Positions 36,539-44,442 of a stretch of DNA of 64,000 nucleotides are shown piece after piece (position 1 is the stretch's first letter; every line of letters begins with the position of its first letter). The DNA is taken from assembly GCF_003173575.1 (NCBI RefSeq), contig NZ_QGNY01000004.1, positions 248,001 through 312,000 of the forward strand, in the 5' to 3' direction. The position numbers were made by a program, and so were the translations under genes. Under the pieces are notes generated by a model. It was not told where the DNA came from, searched no databases, and saw only the letters and a program-made list of their open reading frames with translations. The DNA is from Pedobacter paludis. Lineage in GTDB: Bacteria > Bacteroidota > Bacteroidia > Sphingobacteriales > Sphingobacteriaceae.

Positions 36539-37339
36539 TTAACCAGCAGTTGCCAAAAATTCCCTTGCTTCGGCTCTTGCCTTTTTACAAACCAGGCTTA
36601 TAATCCCAATTCGTGCTTTAAGCTGTTCGTAATTTAATGTATTGCGTTCAATTGCATCTAAATGAGATTCTAATTTAGAACGCAACCCCATTATAAAAAT
36701 AGTTGAGTGCATTTGGTGTGCAACAAATTTGAGTTCTGCCACATCTTCCTTTACCAAACATTCATCCAACATGTTTAAATTTTCCGAAATCTTTTCACAG
36801 AATTGCTCGGTTAATTTCTTTTCGAAAATTTTATCGCCCATGCTAATCTGTTTTAAGTAATCAAAATCTATGGTTTGATATTCTTTCTCACCCTTAACCT
36901 TTTGCTCATTTTTTATAGATTGACAGAAAATTTCTTGAGGAAGAAATTGACTAAGTACGCCCACTAATTCTGTTTTGCTGATTGGCTTTGCAAAACAGGC
37001 GTTCATACCAGTTTCGAAACACTGCTCTTTAACATCATCAATATTATGAGAAGTTATTGCGACAATTGGGGTATCGATATTTAATATTTCTCTGATTTCC
37101 TGAGCGGTATTATAACCATCCTTTTTTGGAAGTTCGATGTCTAATAAAATGAGTTTATATTTTTTTTCACGAAGAATTTCTATGGCTTCAAATCCATCGT
37201 TTACCACATCGTAGCTAACTTCGTATTCTTTAAAATAATATGAAAATAATTTCTGATTGATGGCATTATCTTCTACTAACAATATATCAATCGAGTTATT
37301 TTGAGCGTCATCTTTTAATTTTTCATTTTCACTGATCAT
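36539..37339 (-). CDS. Response regulator with C-terminal Hpt domain
   Basis: 266 aa. Receiver domain about 14-130: LLVEDNAINQKLF, phospho-acceptor region LLDIELPKKDGY, SH for the Thr/Ser switch and AKPIS lysine. Then an Hpt-like domain about 150-260 with the candidate His in LKFVAHQMHSTIFIMGL. It is a phosphorelay intermediate; no hybrid kinase adjoins it. It begins 25 nt after the LytTR regulator stop, so both are probably co-expressed. Confidence 0.8.
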   Translation of the reverse strand: MISENEKLKDDAQNNSIDILLVEDNAINQKLFSYYFKEYEVSYDVVNDGFEAIEILREKKYKLILLDIELPKKDGYNTAQEIREILNIDTPIVAITSHNIDDVKEQCFETGMNACFAKPISKTELVGVLSQFLPQEIFCQSIKNEQKVKGEKEYQTIDFDYLKQISMGDKIFEKKLTEQFCEKISENLNMLDECLVKEDVAELKFVAHQMHSTIFIMGLRSKLESHLDAIERNTLNYEQLKARIGIISLVCKKARAEAREFLATAG

Positions 37340-37364
37340 AATAACATATTTTAAATAGGTATAA

Positions 37365-38066
37365 TTAAAGTATTTGCATTCTTTTGTTTAGCGTTGAACG
37401 GTATGCGTCGGATACCGGAACAAAGTTTTTGTTTATTACCAGTGTGCTTCCCTCAATGGTATCTATTTTACTTAAATTAACAATAAATGATCGGTGCACC
37501 CTAGAAAAAGTATCGGCAGGTAGTTTATCCTCTACAGATTTTAACGAAGAATGAATGGAATGAACCTTGTCAATTAGGTAAATTTTAACATAATCGCCTT
37601 GAGCTTCTAAGTAACAGATATCATTTAACTTAACACGTCTAATTACACTGGAATCTCTGATGAAGATAAACTCATCTTTTTTCGATCCTAAAAAAAACGA
37701 ATTATTTTTGTGTTTGTAAATATCCTTTGCCTTTATCACCGATCGTAAAAAACGATCTGGAGCAACGGGTTTTGTAATAAAATCAACCACATTTAAATCA
37801 AATGCCTCGGCTGCATAATCTTTTTTCGAGCTAATAAAAATAATTAACGGTTTAGATTGCCCTAAGCCCTTAACCAAATCAATTCCAGAAATTCCCGGCA
37901 TTTCTACATCCAGAAAAATCAAATCTATTTTATGGCTGCCAAGGCAACGGTAAGCTTCATTTGCATCCTTACATTCGGCTACCAGATTCAACGATTCCTC
38001 AAACGTAACTAAATGCTTAATTACGGTTCTACAAATTATATCATCATCAACTATGAGGCAGTTCAT
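37365..38066 (-). CDS. LytTR family response regulator
   Basis: 233 aa. Receiver domain (LIVDDDIICRTV, DLIFLDVEMPGISG, FITKPVAPDRF) followed by a LytTR DNA-binding domain with ICYLEAQGDYVKIYL and FSRVHRSFIVNLSKI. A classical Bacteroidota transcription regulator of unknown target. Its cognate LytS-type sensor is not in the window. Confidence 0.9.
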   Translation of the reverse strand: MNCLIVDDDIICRTVIKHLVTFEESLNLVAECKDANEAYRCLGSHKIDLIFLDVEMPGISGIDLVKGLGQSKPLIIFISSKKDYAAEAFDLNVVDFITKPVAPDRFLRSVIKAKDIYKHKNNSFFLGSKKDEFIFIRDSSVIRRVKLNDICYLEAQGDYVKIYLIDKVHSIHSSLKSVEDKLPADTFSRVHRSFIVNLSKIDTIEGSTLVINKNFVPVSDAYRSTLNKRMQIL

Positions 38067-38259
38067 TTAGTTTTTCAGTCTTTCAGAATTAAATCTAATA
38101 CAACCTATCGAAAAACTTTTATATATGGGGCTAATGAACAAAATGAATAATTTTCGATTTAAAAAAAACCGTTAGATATTTCGACACGTATATTACGGCA
38201 TTCGTCGAGGATTTATGCCTTTTTATCTCGTTATCATAGGCTTAACTCGCTAATCGATA

Positions 38260-38267
38260 TAATTTTG
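38260..38267 (+). promoter_or_regulatory. -7 promoter element of the M16-like gene
   Basis: TAATTTTG, matching TAnnTTTG, 38 nt before the ATG. Confidence 0.5.
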
Positions 38268-38304
38268 CAGAAAATAAACTAAAAAAAACTTATTTAAAAA
38301 ACTG

Positions 38305-38931
38305 ATGAACAAGATCAAAACAACATTATTAACTTCCCTAATCCTTCTCTCTTTCCTAAATAGTAATGCACAAAATGGCTTTAAGGAGCCGGTAACCTTT
38401 AAGCTTAAAAATGGCATGACGGTTATCGTTTCCGAAAACAATCGTTCTGATAAAGCCTTCTCGAGTTTTACTTTGGATACTAAAGCCTTCCAAAACAAAA
38501 AAGATGGCGTTGTAGAATTATTAAATGCGGTTCTTAATGAAGGTGCTCAAAAAAATGATCACATGAGTTTTAAGGATAACAGTGGGAAACTTGCTGTTTC
38601 TGCTTTAGATTTTGATGCTGATTTAACTGCCTTTGCATCTAACATAGAACATGCTCAGATTAATCAAAAAACATTTAATGTTGCGAAAGCAAAACTTATT
38701 ACGAGTTTAAAGCTTCAGGATTATGATTACGACCAAACAGTAACTGAAGAATCTATTAATGCGCTTTCTTTATCTGATGTTCAGGATTTCTATAATGAAA
38801 TTACTCCAGACAAAACCTACCTAACCATTGCTGGTGATGTAAATGTAAATGATGCTAAAAATTCAGCTAAAAAAGCGTTTGGAAACTGGATCAAAACTGA
38901 GAATAATACCATCGCATCCCTTTCAAAATAA
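38305..38931 (+). CDS. Truncated M16 (insulinase)-like protein lacking the zinc site
   Basis: 208 aa with signal peptide (LLTSLILLSFLNSNAQ). The M16 start pattern FKLKNGMTVIVSENNR is present, but the block that should hold HxxEH reads GVVELLNAVLNEG, and the length is half a normal M16 unit. The later QDFYNEITPDKTYLTIAGDVN matches the M16 C-terminal subdomain. Probably a non-catalytic periplasmic relic or partner. Own promoter and terminator. Confidence 0.65.
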   Translation: MNKIKTTLLTSLILLSFLNSNAQNGFKEPVTFKLKNGMTVIVSENNRSDKAFSSFTLDTKAFQNKKDGVVELLNAVLNEGAQKNDHMSFKDNSGKLAVSALDFDADLTAFASNIEHAQINQKTFNVAKAKLITSLKLQDYDYDQTVTEESINALSLSDVQDFYNEITPDKTYLTIAGDVNVNDAKNSAKKAFGNWIKTENNTIASLSK

Positions 38932-38956
38932 TTCGTTGTCTTCACTATATATTTCA

Positions 38957-38987
38957 AGCCTCTCGAATAATTCGAGGGGCTTTTTTA
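38957..38987 (+). terminator. Terminator of the M16-like gene
   Basis: AGCCTCTCGAATAATTCGAGGGGCT stem followed by TTTTT. Confidence 0.9.
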
Positions 38988-39070
38988 TGCTTAAATTGTA
39001 ACAGGAAAGATAAATTTCTTTGTAATACATTAGCCAATGATTCAATACATTAGCTTTCTTATTTAACAAC

Positions 39071-40420
39071 ATGAAAAAAATTTATTCACTTGTACTTTTA
39101 ATTGCCTTAGGATCATCAATTAAAGCCCAAACATTAATTAATCGGAATACAGATATTGATAGAATGGTAAAGGCTGTTAATCAAGATTCTTTAAAATCGT
39201 ATATCTCTAAAATGGTAACATTTGGCACAAGAAGCACCATTAGCGATATTAAGAGCAAAACAAAAGGAATTGGCGCAGCCCGAAACTGGGTAGTGGGCAA
39301 ATTTAATCAGTTCGCTAAACAGGGCGATGGCAGATTGACAGCATTTTTGGATACGGTTACTTTAAAAGCCGATGGAAAAAGAGTAGACAAGCCAATTCTT
39401 TTAGGCAATGCAGTTGCCATTTTAAAAGGTACAGATGCAAACGATAAAAGGGTTTATGTGGTTAGTGGCCATTTGGACAGTAGGGTTACGGATGTGATGA
39501 ACCGAACCAGCGATGCCCCAGGCGCAAATGATGACGGTAGCGGAGTTGCCGGTGTTATCGAAGCCGCCAGAATAATGAGCCAGTACAAATTTCCTTCTAC
39601 AATTATTTTTGTTGCCGTGAGTGGCGAAGAACAATCTTTGTTGGGATCGGGATTTATGGCTATTAAAGCAAAAAAAGAAGGTTGGAATATTGATGCTATG
39701 CTTAACAACGATATGATTGGAAGCAATAACAGCAGCGAAACCCAGATAATTGATAATACCAAACTTAGGGTTTTTAGTGAAGGCTTACCCAGCTTTGAGC
39801 TGGAAAAAAATGCAAAGAGCATCCGTCAGTTTGGGTTAGAAAACGACGGAAAAAGCAGGCAGCTAGCCCGGTATGTTAAAGAAATAGGCGAACGTTACGT
39901 AGATCAGCTTGAAGTAAAGTTGATTTATCGGAACGACCGTTTTTTACGTGGCGGAGATCATACCCCATTTGTTGATAATGGATTTACAGCAGTTCGCATT
40001 ACCGAAATGAATGAAAACTTCGATCATCAGCACCAGGATTTAAGAACTGAGAATGGAATTAAATATGGCGATTTGCAAGAATTCATGGATTTTGAATACT
40101 TGAGAAAAAATACTGCTGTAAATATTTCTGTGCTTGCAAATTTAGCAAAAGCCGCATCAGAGCCAACTGAGGTTAAAGTTGATGTTAAAAATTTAAGCAA
40201 TTCTACATTTTTATCATGGAAAGCCCCTGTAAATGGAACTGCAAAAGGTTATTATGTTTTAATGCGAGAAACCAGCAGCTCTGTTTGGCAAAAGAAGTTT
40301 TTTACAAACGCAACAGAACTTAGGCTGCCATACAGCAAAGACAATTATCTTTTTGCTGTTCAAAGTGTTGGAAAGGAAGATAACGAAAGTTTACCTGTTG
40401 TGCCTGGTATTGGTCGCTAG
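39071..40420 (+). CDS. Secreted M28 family peptidase with C-terminal FnIII-like domain
   Basis: 449 aa, signal peptide SLVLLIALGSSIKAQ. Zinc motifs GHLDSR, GANDDGSGVAG, SGEEQSLLGSG, NNDMIGSN and GGDHTPFVDNG fit M28 aminopeptidases. After about residue 365 a fibronectin-III-like module follows (NLSNSTFLSWKAPVNGTAKGYYVLMRE). A second M28 besides the partial one at the left edge, and without the PA domain. Confidence 0.9.
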   Translation: MKKIYSLVLLIALGSSIKAQTLINRNTDIDRMVKAVNQDSLKSYISKMVTFGTRSTISDIKSKTKGIGAARNWVVGKFNQFAKQGDGRLTAFLDTVTLKADGKRVDKPILLGNAVAILKGTDANDKRVYVVSGHLDSRVTDVMNRTSDAPGANDDGSGVAGVIEAARIMSQYKFPSTIIFVAVSGEEQSLLGSGFMAIKAKKEGWNIDAMLNNDMIGSNNSSETQIIDNTKLRVFSEGLPSFELEKNAKSIRQFGLENDGKSRQLARYVKEIGERYVDQLEVKLIYRNDRFLRGGDHTPFVDNGFTAVRITEMNENFDHQHQDLRTENGIKYGDLQEFMDFEYLRKNTAVNISVLANLAKAASEPTEVKVDVKNLSNSTFLSWKAPVNGTAKGYYVLMRETSSSVWQKKFFTNATELRLPYSKDNYLFAVQSVGKEDNESLPVVPGIGR

Positions 40421-40464
40421 CCAAACATTTATCTTATAAAGGTGTTTAACCTCAAATTGGCAAC

Positions 40465-40932
40465 ATGAAATTTCTAGCATTTATTCTAAATATAGCTTTA
40501 ACCTTATGCGTTGGGGCATTGGGTGGTTATGCAACAGCTCAATCTGTAAAAATTTGGTATCCAACATTAAATAAACCGTCATTCAATCCACCAAACTGGT
40601 TATTTGCTCCTGTTTGGACCATTTTATACATTTTAATAGGAATTTCAGCTTATCTAATCTGGCTAAAGAGAGATCAAATTATCCACTTTCCCAGAACAGT
40701 TGCCATCTATCTCATTCAGCTGATTTTAAATCTAGCCTGGTCATTTATCTTTTTTTATTTACATGAAGTCGGCTTTGCTTTGGCAGAAATTATTCTCCTA
40801 CTCATTGTAATTGTTATTAACGCAATAGTATTTTACAAAATAGATAAACGAGCAGGTTATTTATTTATCCCCTATATACTTTGGGTAAGTTTTGCATCAT
40901 TTTTAACTTACAACATCCTCATATTAAATTAA
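40465..40932 (+). CDS. TspO/MBR family protein
   Basis: 155 aa with five membrane helices. Family patterns WYPTLNKPSFNPPNWLFAPVWTILYILIG and LNLAWSFIFF are present. TspO binds porphyrins and cholesterol-like ligands and modulates tetrapyrrole traffic. It stands 27 nt before the patatin gene. Confidence 0.92.
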   Translation: MKFLAFILNIALTLCVGALGGYATAQSVKIWYPTLNKPSFNPPNWLFAPVWTILYILIGISAYLIWLKRDQIIHFPRTVAIYLIQLILNLAWSFIFFYLHEVGFALAEIILLLIVIVINAIVFYKIDKRAGYLFIPYILWVSFASFLTYNILILN

Positions 40933-40959
40933 TTTTAAAAGAAAACCCTATTTTTAGGG

Positions 40960-43278
40960 GTGTTTACTTTTAAAAGATATTTGCTGATCCTTTTCGTTTT
41001 GTGCTGTAACCAACTGCAGGCGCAAAAGGTAGGCCTTGTTTTTAGTGGTGGCGGCGCTAAGGGTTTGGCTCATATTGGTACATTAAAGGCATTAGAAGAA
41101 AACCACATACCGATAGATTACATTACAGGTACATCAATGGGTGGGATTGTTGGTGCTATGTATGCGGCGGGATATTCTCCGGCACAAATAGAAAAAATTG
41201 CCTTAAGTAACGATTTTCAAAATTGGGTTAACGGAAGATATACCAGTGATTATACGTATTACTTTCAAAAAAATGAACCCAACGCATCTATGCTTACAGC
41301 AAAGGTGGCCATTGATACGGGCTTCCATTTCAGTTTCCGTTCTAATTTAATTAACGATATTCCGTTAAATTTTGCCTTTTTAGAACTTTTTTCTCAGGCA
41401 TCTGCCGCCTCGAAAGATAATTTTGACAATCTTTTTGTTCCTTATAGATGTATGGTTGCCGATGTACTATCGCAGAAAAGTATCACGGTAAGTAAAGGGA
41501 GTCTGGCTGAGGCCGTTCGTGCAACGATGACCGTGCCCATTATTTACCGACCAATAAAATTGGATGGAAAATATGTTTTTGACGGTGGCCTTTACAACAA
41601 CTTCCCAGCCGATGTAATGGAGAGAGAATTTAAGCCCGATTACGTTATCGGAGCCAATGTTTCATCAAAAACCTATAATGAGTATCCTAAAAATAACGAT
41701 GACCGTTTGATGAATCGTTTTTTGGTTTTCATGTTCCTTTCCAAATCAGACTCGACCATGATTGGCAAAAACGGAGTTTATATCCAACCAGATTTAGCCG
41801 ATTACAGCGTTACAAATTTTACTCCGGTAGCAGAGCTGATTAAAAAAGGTTACGATGCCACGATGGCAGATATGCCTCGAATTAAAGCCTTAATTAGCAA
41901 AAGAACAAGTGATGAAGAATTAGCCAAACGCAGAGAAAAGTTCAACAGCCAAAAACCCGATCTGGTTTTTAGCAACATTACCGTTAGTGGCGTTAACAAT
42001 CAACAGAAAAAATATATAGAAAGACTTTTTAAAAGTGATAAGGAAACTTTTAATTTACAGGACATAAAGCGGGGGTATTACAAACTCGTTGCCGATCAAA
42101 CTTTCGAAACCGTTTATCCCAAAATATCTTATCAGCCAGCAACAGACAGTTATACTTTCGAGGTGGTGGCACAGCCGAAAAAAAGCTTCAAACTAGAATT
42201 GGGTGGTAATATTTCGACCAGACCAATAAGCAATGTATTTCTTGGTGCAGAATATAATTACTTAAATAGAAAGGCCTATACTTTTGGAACCAGCTTTTAT
42301 TCTGGTCGTTTTTACGAATCTGTACAACTTAATGGCCGGGTAGATTACCCAACAAAACTCCCACTTTTTTTAGCTGCAGAACTTACTTACAATCACTGGA
42401 ATTATTATAATACCAGTCAGATTTTTATTGAAAACCCGCATCCAATTTATATAGAGCAATCAGATCGGAAAATAGATTTAATAATCGGGATGCCTTTAAA
42501 TTATAATACCAAGATTGTACTTCACTCTACTTTTATAAACAATAGCGATCGCTACAGCCCAAACAATACTTTCGCCGTTGGCGATTTATTGGATGAAACA
42601 AATTTTAACGGGTTTAGAGGATCAATAAAACTGGAAAAAAACTCGCTCAATAGAAAACAATACGCCACAAACGGACAAAGTTTTTCTTTAAGTTTTAACT
42701 ATACAACCGGCCGGGAGAATTACGATCCAGGAAATATTTTCCGCAACACACCGGGCTTTGTCAAACTTCCCGAATCTAGTCATTTACACCATTGGGGCAG
42801 TATAAAACTCTCACAGGAAAACTACTTTTTTCATCTTAAAAAATACACTTTAGGGTATTTAATTGAAGGTGTAATTTCAAACCAACCCTTATTTAGCAAC
42901 TATTATTCTACACTTTTAGTTGCACCTGCATTTTATCCCCTGCAAGATAGCCGTTCGTTATTTCTTGACCGATTTAGGGCAACAACCTACGTAGCTGGTG
43001 GGATAAAAAATATTTATAATTTTAGAAAAAATTTCGATTTTAGATTGGAAGGCTATTTATTTTTACCTCACAAAGAGTTCGAATTAAATAATTTTCAGGA
43101 TGTAGATTATGCAAAGGCGATAACAAAATTGAGATATGCGGCCACCGCCGGACTTGTTTACCATACACCACTTGGCCCTGTAAGCCTAAGTTATAATTTA
43201 TATAATGATGCAGTTAAAAGAAATGGTGTATTATTGCATATTGGCTATTTAATTTATAACAAACGTTCTATCGAATGA
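40960..43278 (+). CDS. Patatin-like phospholipase fused to POTRA and outer-membrane barrel
   Basis: 772 aa with GTG start (40960); no ATG lies between it and the catalytic block. Signal peptide LLILFVLCCNQLQAQ. Patatin domain about 23-310: oxyanion GGGAKGLAH, nucleophile GTSMGG, dyad DGGLYNNFP. A POTRA-like segment about 335-395 (SNITVSGVNNQQKKYIERLF) precedes a C-terminal BamA-like barrel. Type Vd-like autotransporter layout, so the lipase part is probably displayed at the outer membrane. Overlaps the next start by 4 nt. Confidence 0.88.
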   Translation: MFTFKRYLLILFVLCCNQLQAQKVGLVFSGGGAKGLAHIGTLKALEENHIPIDYITGTSMGGIVGAMYAAGYSPAQIEKIALSNDFQNWVNGRYTSDYTYYFQKNEPNASMLTAKVAIDTGFHFSFRSNLINDIPLNFAFLELFSQASAASKDNFDNLFVPYRCMVADVLSQKSITVSKGSLAEAVRATMTVPIIYRPIKLDGKYVFDGGLYNNFPADVMEREFKPDYVIGANVSSKTYNEYPKNNDDRLMNRFLVFMFLSKSDSTMIGKNGVYIQPDLADYSVTNFTPVAELIKKGYDATMADMPRIKALISKRTSDEELAKRREKFNSQKPDLVFSNITVSGVNNQQKKYIERLFKSDKETFNLQDIKRGYYKLVADQTFETVYPKISYQPATDSYTFEVVAQPKKSFKLELGGNISTRPISNVFLGAEYNYLNRKAYTFGTSFYSGRFYESVQLNGRVDYPTKLPLFLAAELTYNHWNYYNTSQIFIENPHPIYIEQSDRKIDLIIGMPLNYNTKIVLHSTFINNSDRYSPNNTFAVGDLLDETNFNGFRGSIKLEKNSLNRKQYATNGQSFSLSFNYTTGRENYDPGNIFRNTPGFVKLPESSHLHHWGSIKLSQENYFFHLKKYTLGYLIEGVISNQPLFSNYYSTLLVAPAFYPLQDSRSLFLDRFRATTYVAGGIKNIYNFRKNFDFRLEGYLFLPHKEFELNNFQDVDYAKAITKLRYAATAGLVYHTPLGPVSLSYNLYNDAVKRNGVLLHIGYLIYNKRSIE

Positions 43279-43805
43279 AACGAGTATTTATATTATCCAT
43301 CTTATGTTTAATTGGCCTTTATTGTTCGGCACAAACCGCAGCCATTAACAACTTTCTGGTAAAAGAAAATTTGCTTAAAAACAGCAAACTGGCTATAATC
43401 GCAGCAGATTCTTTAAACAACCCCAACGAAAAAATTAATGGCGTTTATACTTTTAGTGTAAGTGGGTTTACTCAAAGTCTTAAATTTAATGATGGCGTTG
43501 CTGTTTTACAATTGCCTATTGATAAATCGACATTTGTGTATATTAAACATCAAAACGATGCAGGCACACATAGCAAGCTGGTTTATGTTTACAAAAAAGA
43601 TACAGATTTAACTCCGTATGCCATTAATAGTCTTTGGCTTTTCATCATCCCTATAATTTTGGTCATTATTGCCTTTGCATTCAGAAAACTGATCATCTTC
43701 GTTGTAATCGCATTTTTGATTTTCGTTTACTTTAACCACAGTAGCGGATTAAATTTATCTACCTTTTTTGAAAGTATTTTTGACGGATTAAAAAATCTAT
43801 TCTGA
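43275..43805 (+). CDS. Exported membrane protein, hypothetical
   Basis: 176 aa: signal peptide (SILCLIGLYCSAQ), a soluble beta region, two C-terminal membrane segments (LWLFIIPIILVIIAFAF and LIIFVVIAFLIFVYF) and a small tail. Coupled to the patatin-barrel gene (ATGA). No family recognised; possibly an accessory to the upstream protein. Confidence 0.65.
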   Translation: MKRVFILSILCLIGLYCSAQTAAINNFLVKENLLKNSKLAIIAADSLNNPNEKINGVYTFSVSGFTQSLKFNDGVAVLQLPIDKSTFVYIKHQNDAGTHSKLVYVYKKDTDLTPYAINSLWLFIIPIILVIIAFAFRKLIIFVVIAFLIFVYFNHSSGLNLSTFFESIFDGLKNLF

Positions 43806-43848
43806 TAAAAAAATTACATTTTCACTTCAATTTTGCTAAAATTTTTAG

Positions 43849-43856
43849 TAAATTTG
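43849..43856 (+). promoter_or_regulatory. -7 promoter element of the 2H phosphoesterase gene
   Basis: TAAATTTG, 4 nt before the ATG at 43861; implies a leaderless transcript. Confidence 0.5.
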
Positions 43857-43860
43857 GATC

Positions 43861-44436
43861 ATGGAAAATCTATTTTTAGTCTGTTTAATTCCGCCTGCAT
43901 CAATTGTGGAAGACGTTGATGTAATTAGGAATGAAATTGCAGATCAATTTAATGTTCGTGAATCTTTAAAAAGACCAGCACATATTACATTGTATAATCC
44001 TGTTAAATTATCATCACAAGAACAGGAAGAAATTTTTTTCAATAAACTTGATGAGGTTGTGTTTGCAAGCCCCTTTACGCAGGTATTAAAAAACTTTAGC
44101 TCTTTTCCGCCACATACTGTTTTTATCGATGTTGAGCATAGCGATGGAATTATGAATATTCAAGCCGAAATTAATAAGGCCTTGAAATCATTACTCTTTT
44201 TAGAGAAGACAAATCAACCTAAATTTAATCCTCATCTTACAGTAGCCTTTAAAGATGTAAAGCCAGCTGTTTTTCCGCTAATAATGGATGAATACAAAGA
44301 AAGGAAATTTAAACGCAGTTTTGAGGTTAGTGGTTTTTCGGTATACAAGCACATTGATAAAAGATGGCAACCTTTTAAAGAATATGCATTTAAAAATCCA
44401 CATGAAAAGCCAAGGCCGTTAAGCCTTTTCGACTAA
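43861..44436 (+). CDS. 2'-5' RNA ligase / 2H phosphoesterase family protein
   Basis: 191 aa. The paired catalytic motifs are HITLYNPV (residues about 41-48) and HLTVAFKDV (about 121-129), each the H-x-T/S form of the 2H superfamily. Such proteins act as RNA 2',3'-cyclic phosphodiesterases or ligases. Monocistronic; a second 2H protein lies at 56094. Ends 6 nt from the convergent BamA-like gene. Confidence 0.82.
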   Translation: MENLFLVCLIPPASIVEDVDVIRNEIADQFNVRESLKRPAHITLYNPVKLSSQEQEEIFFNKLDEVVFASPFTQVLKNFSSFPPHTVFIDVEHSDGIMNIQAEINKALKSLLFLEKTNQPKFNPHLTVAFKDVKPAVFPLIMDEYKERKFKRSFEVSGFSVYKHIDKRWQPFKEYAFKNPHEKPRPLSLFD

Positions 44437-44442
44437 TTAAAA

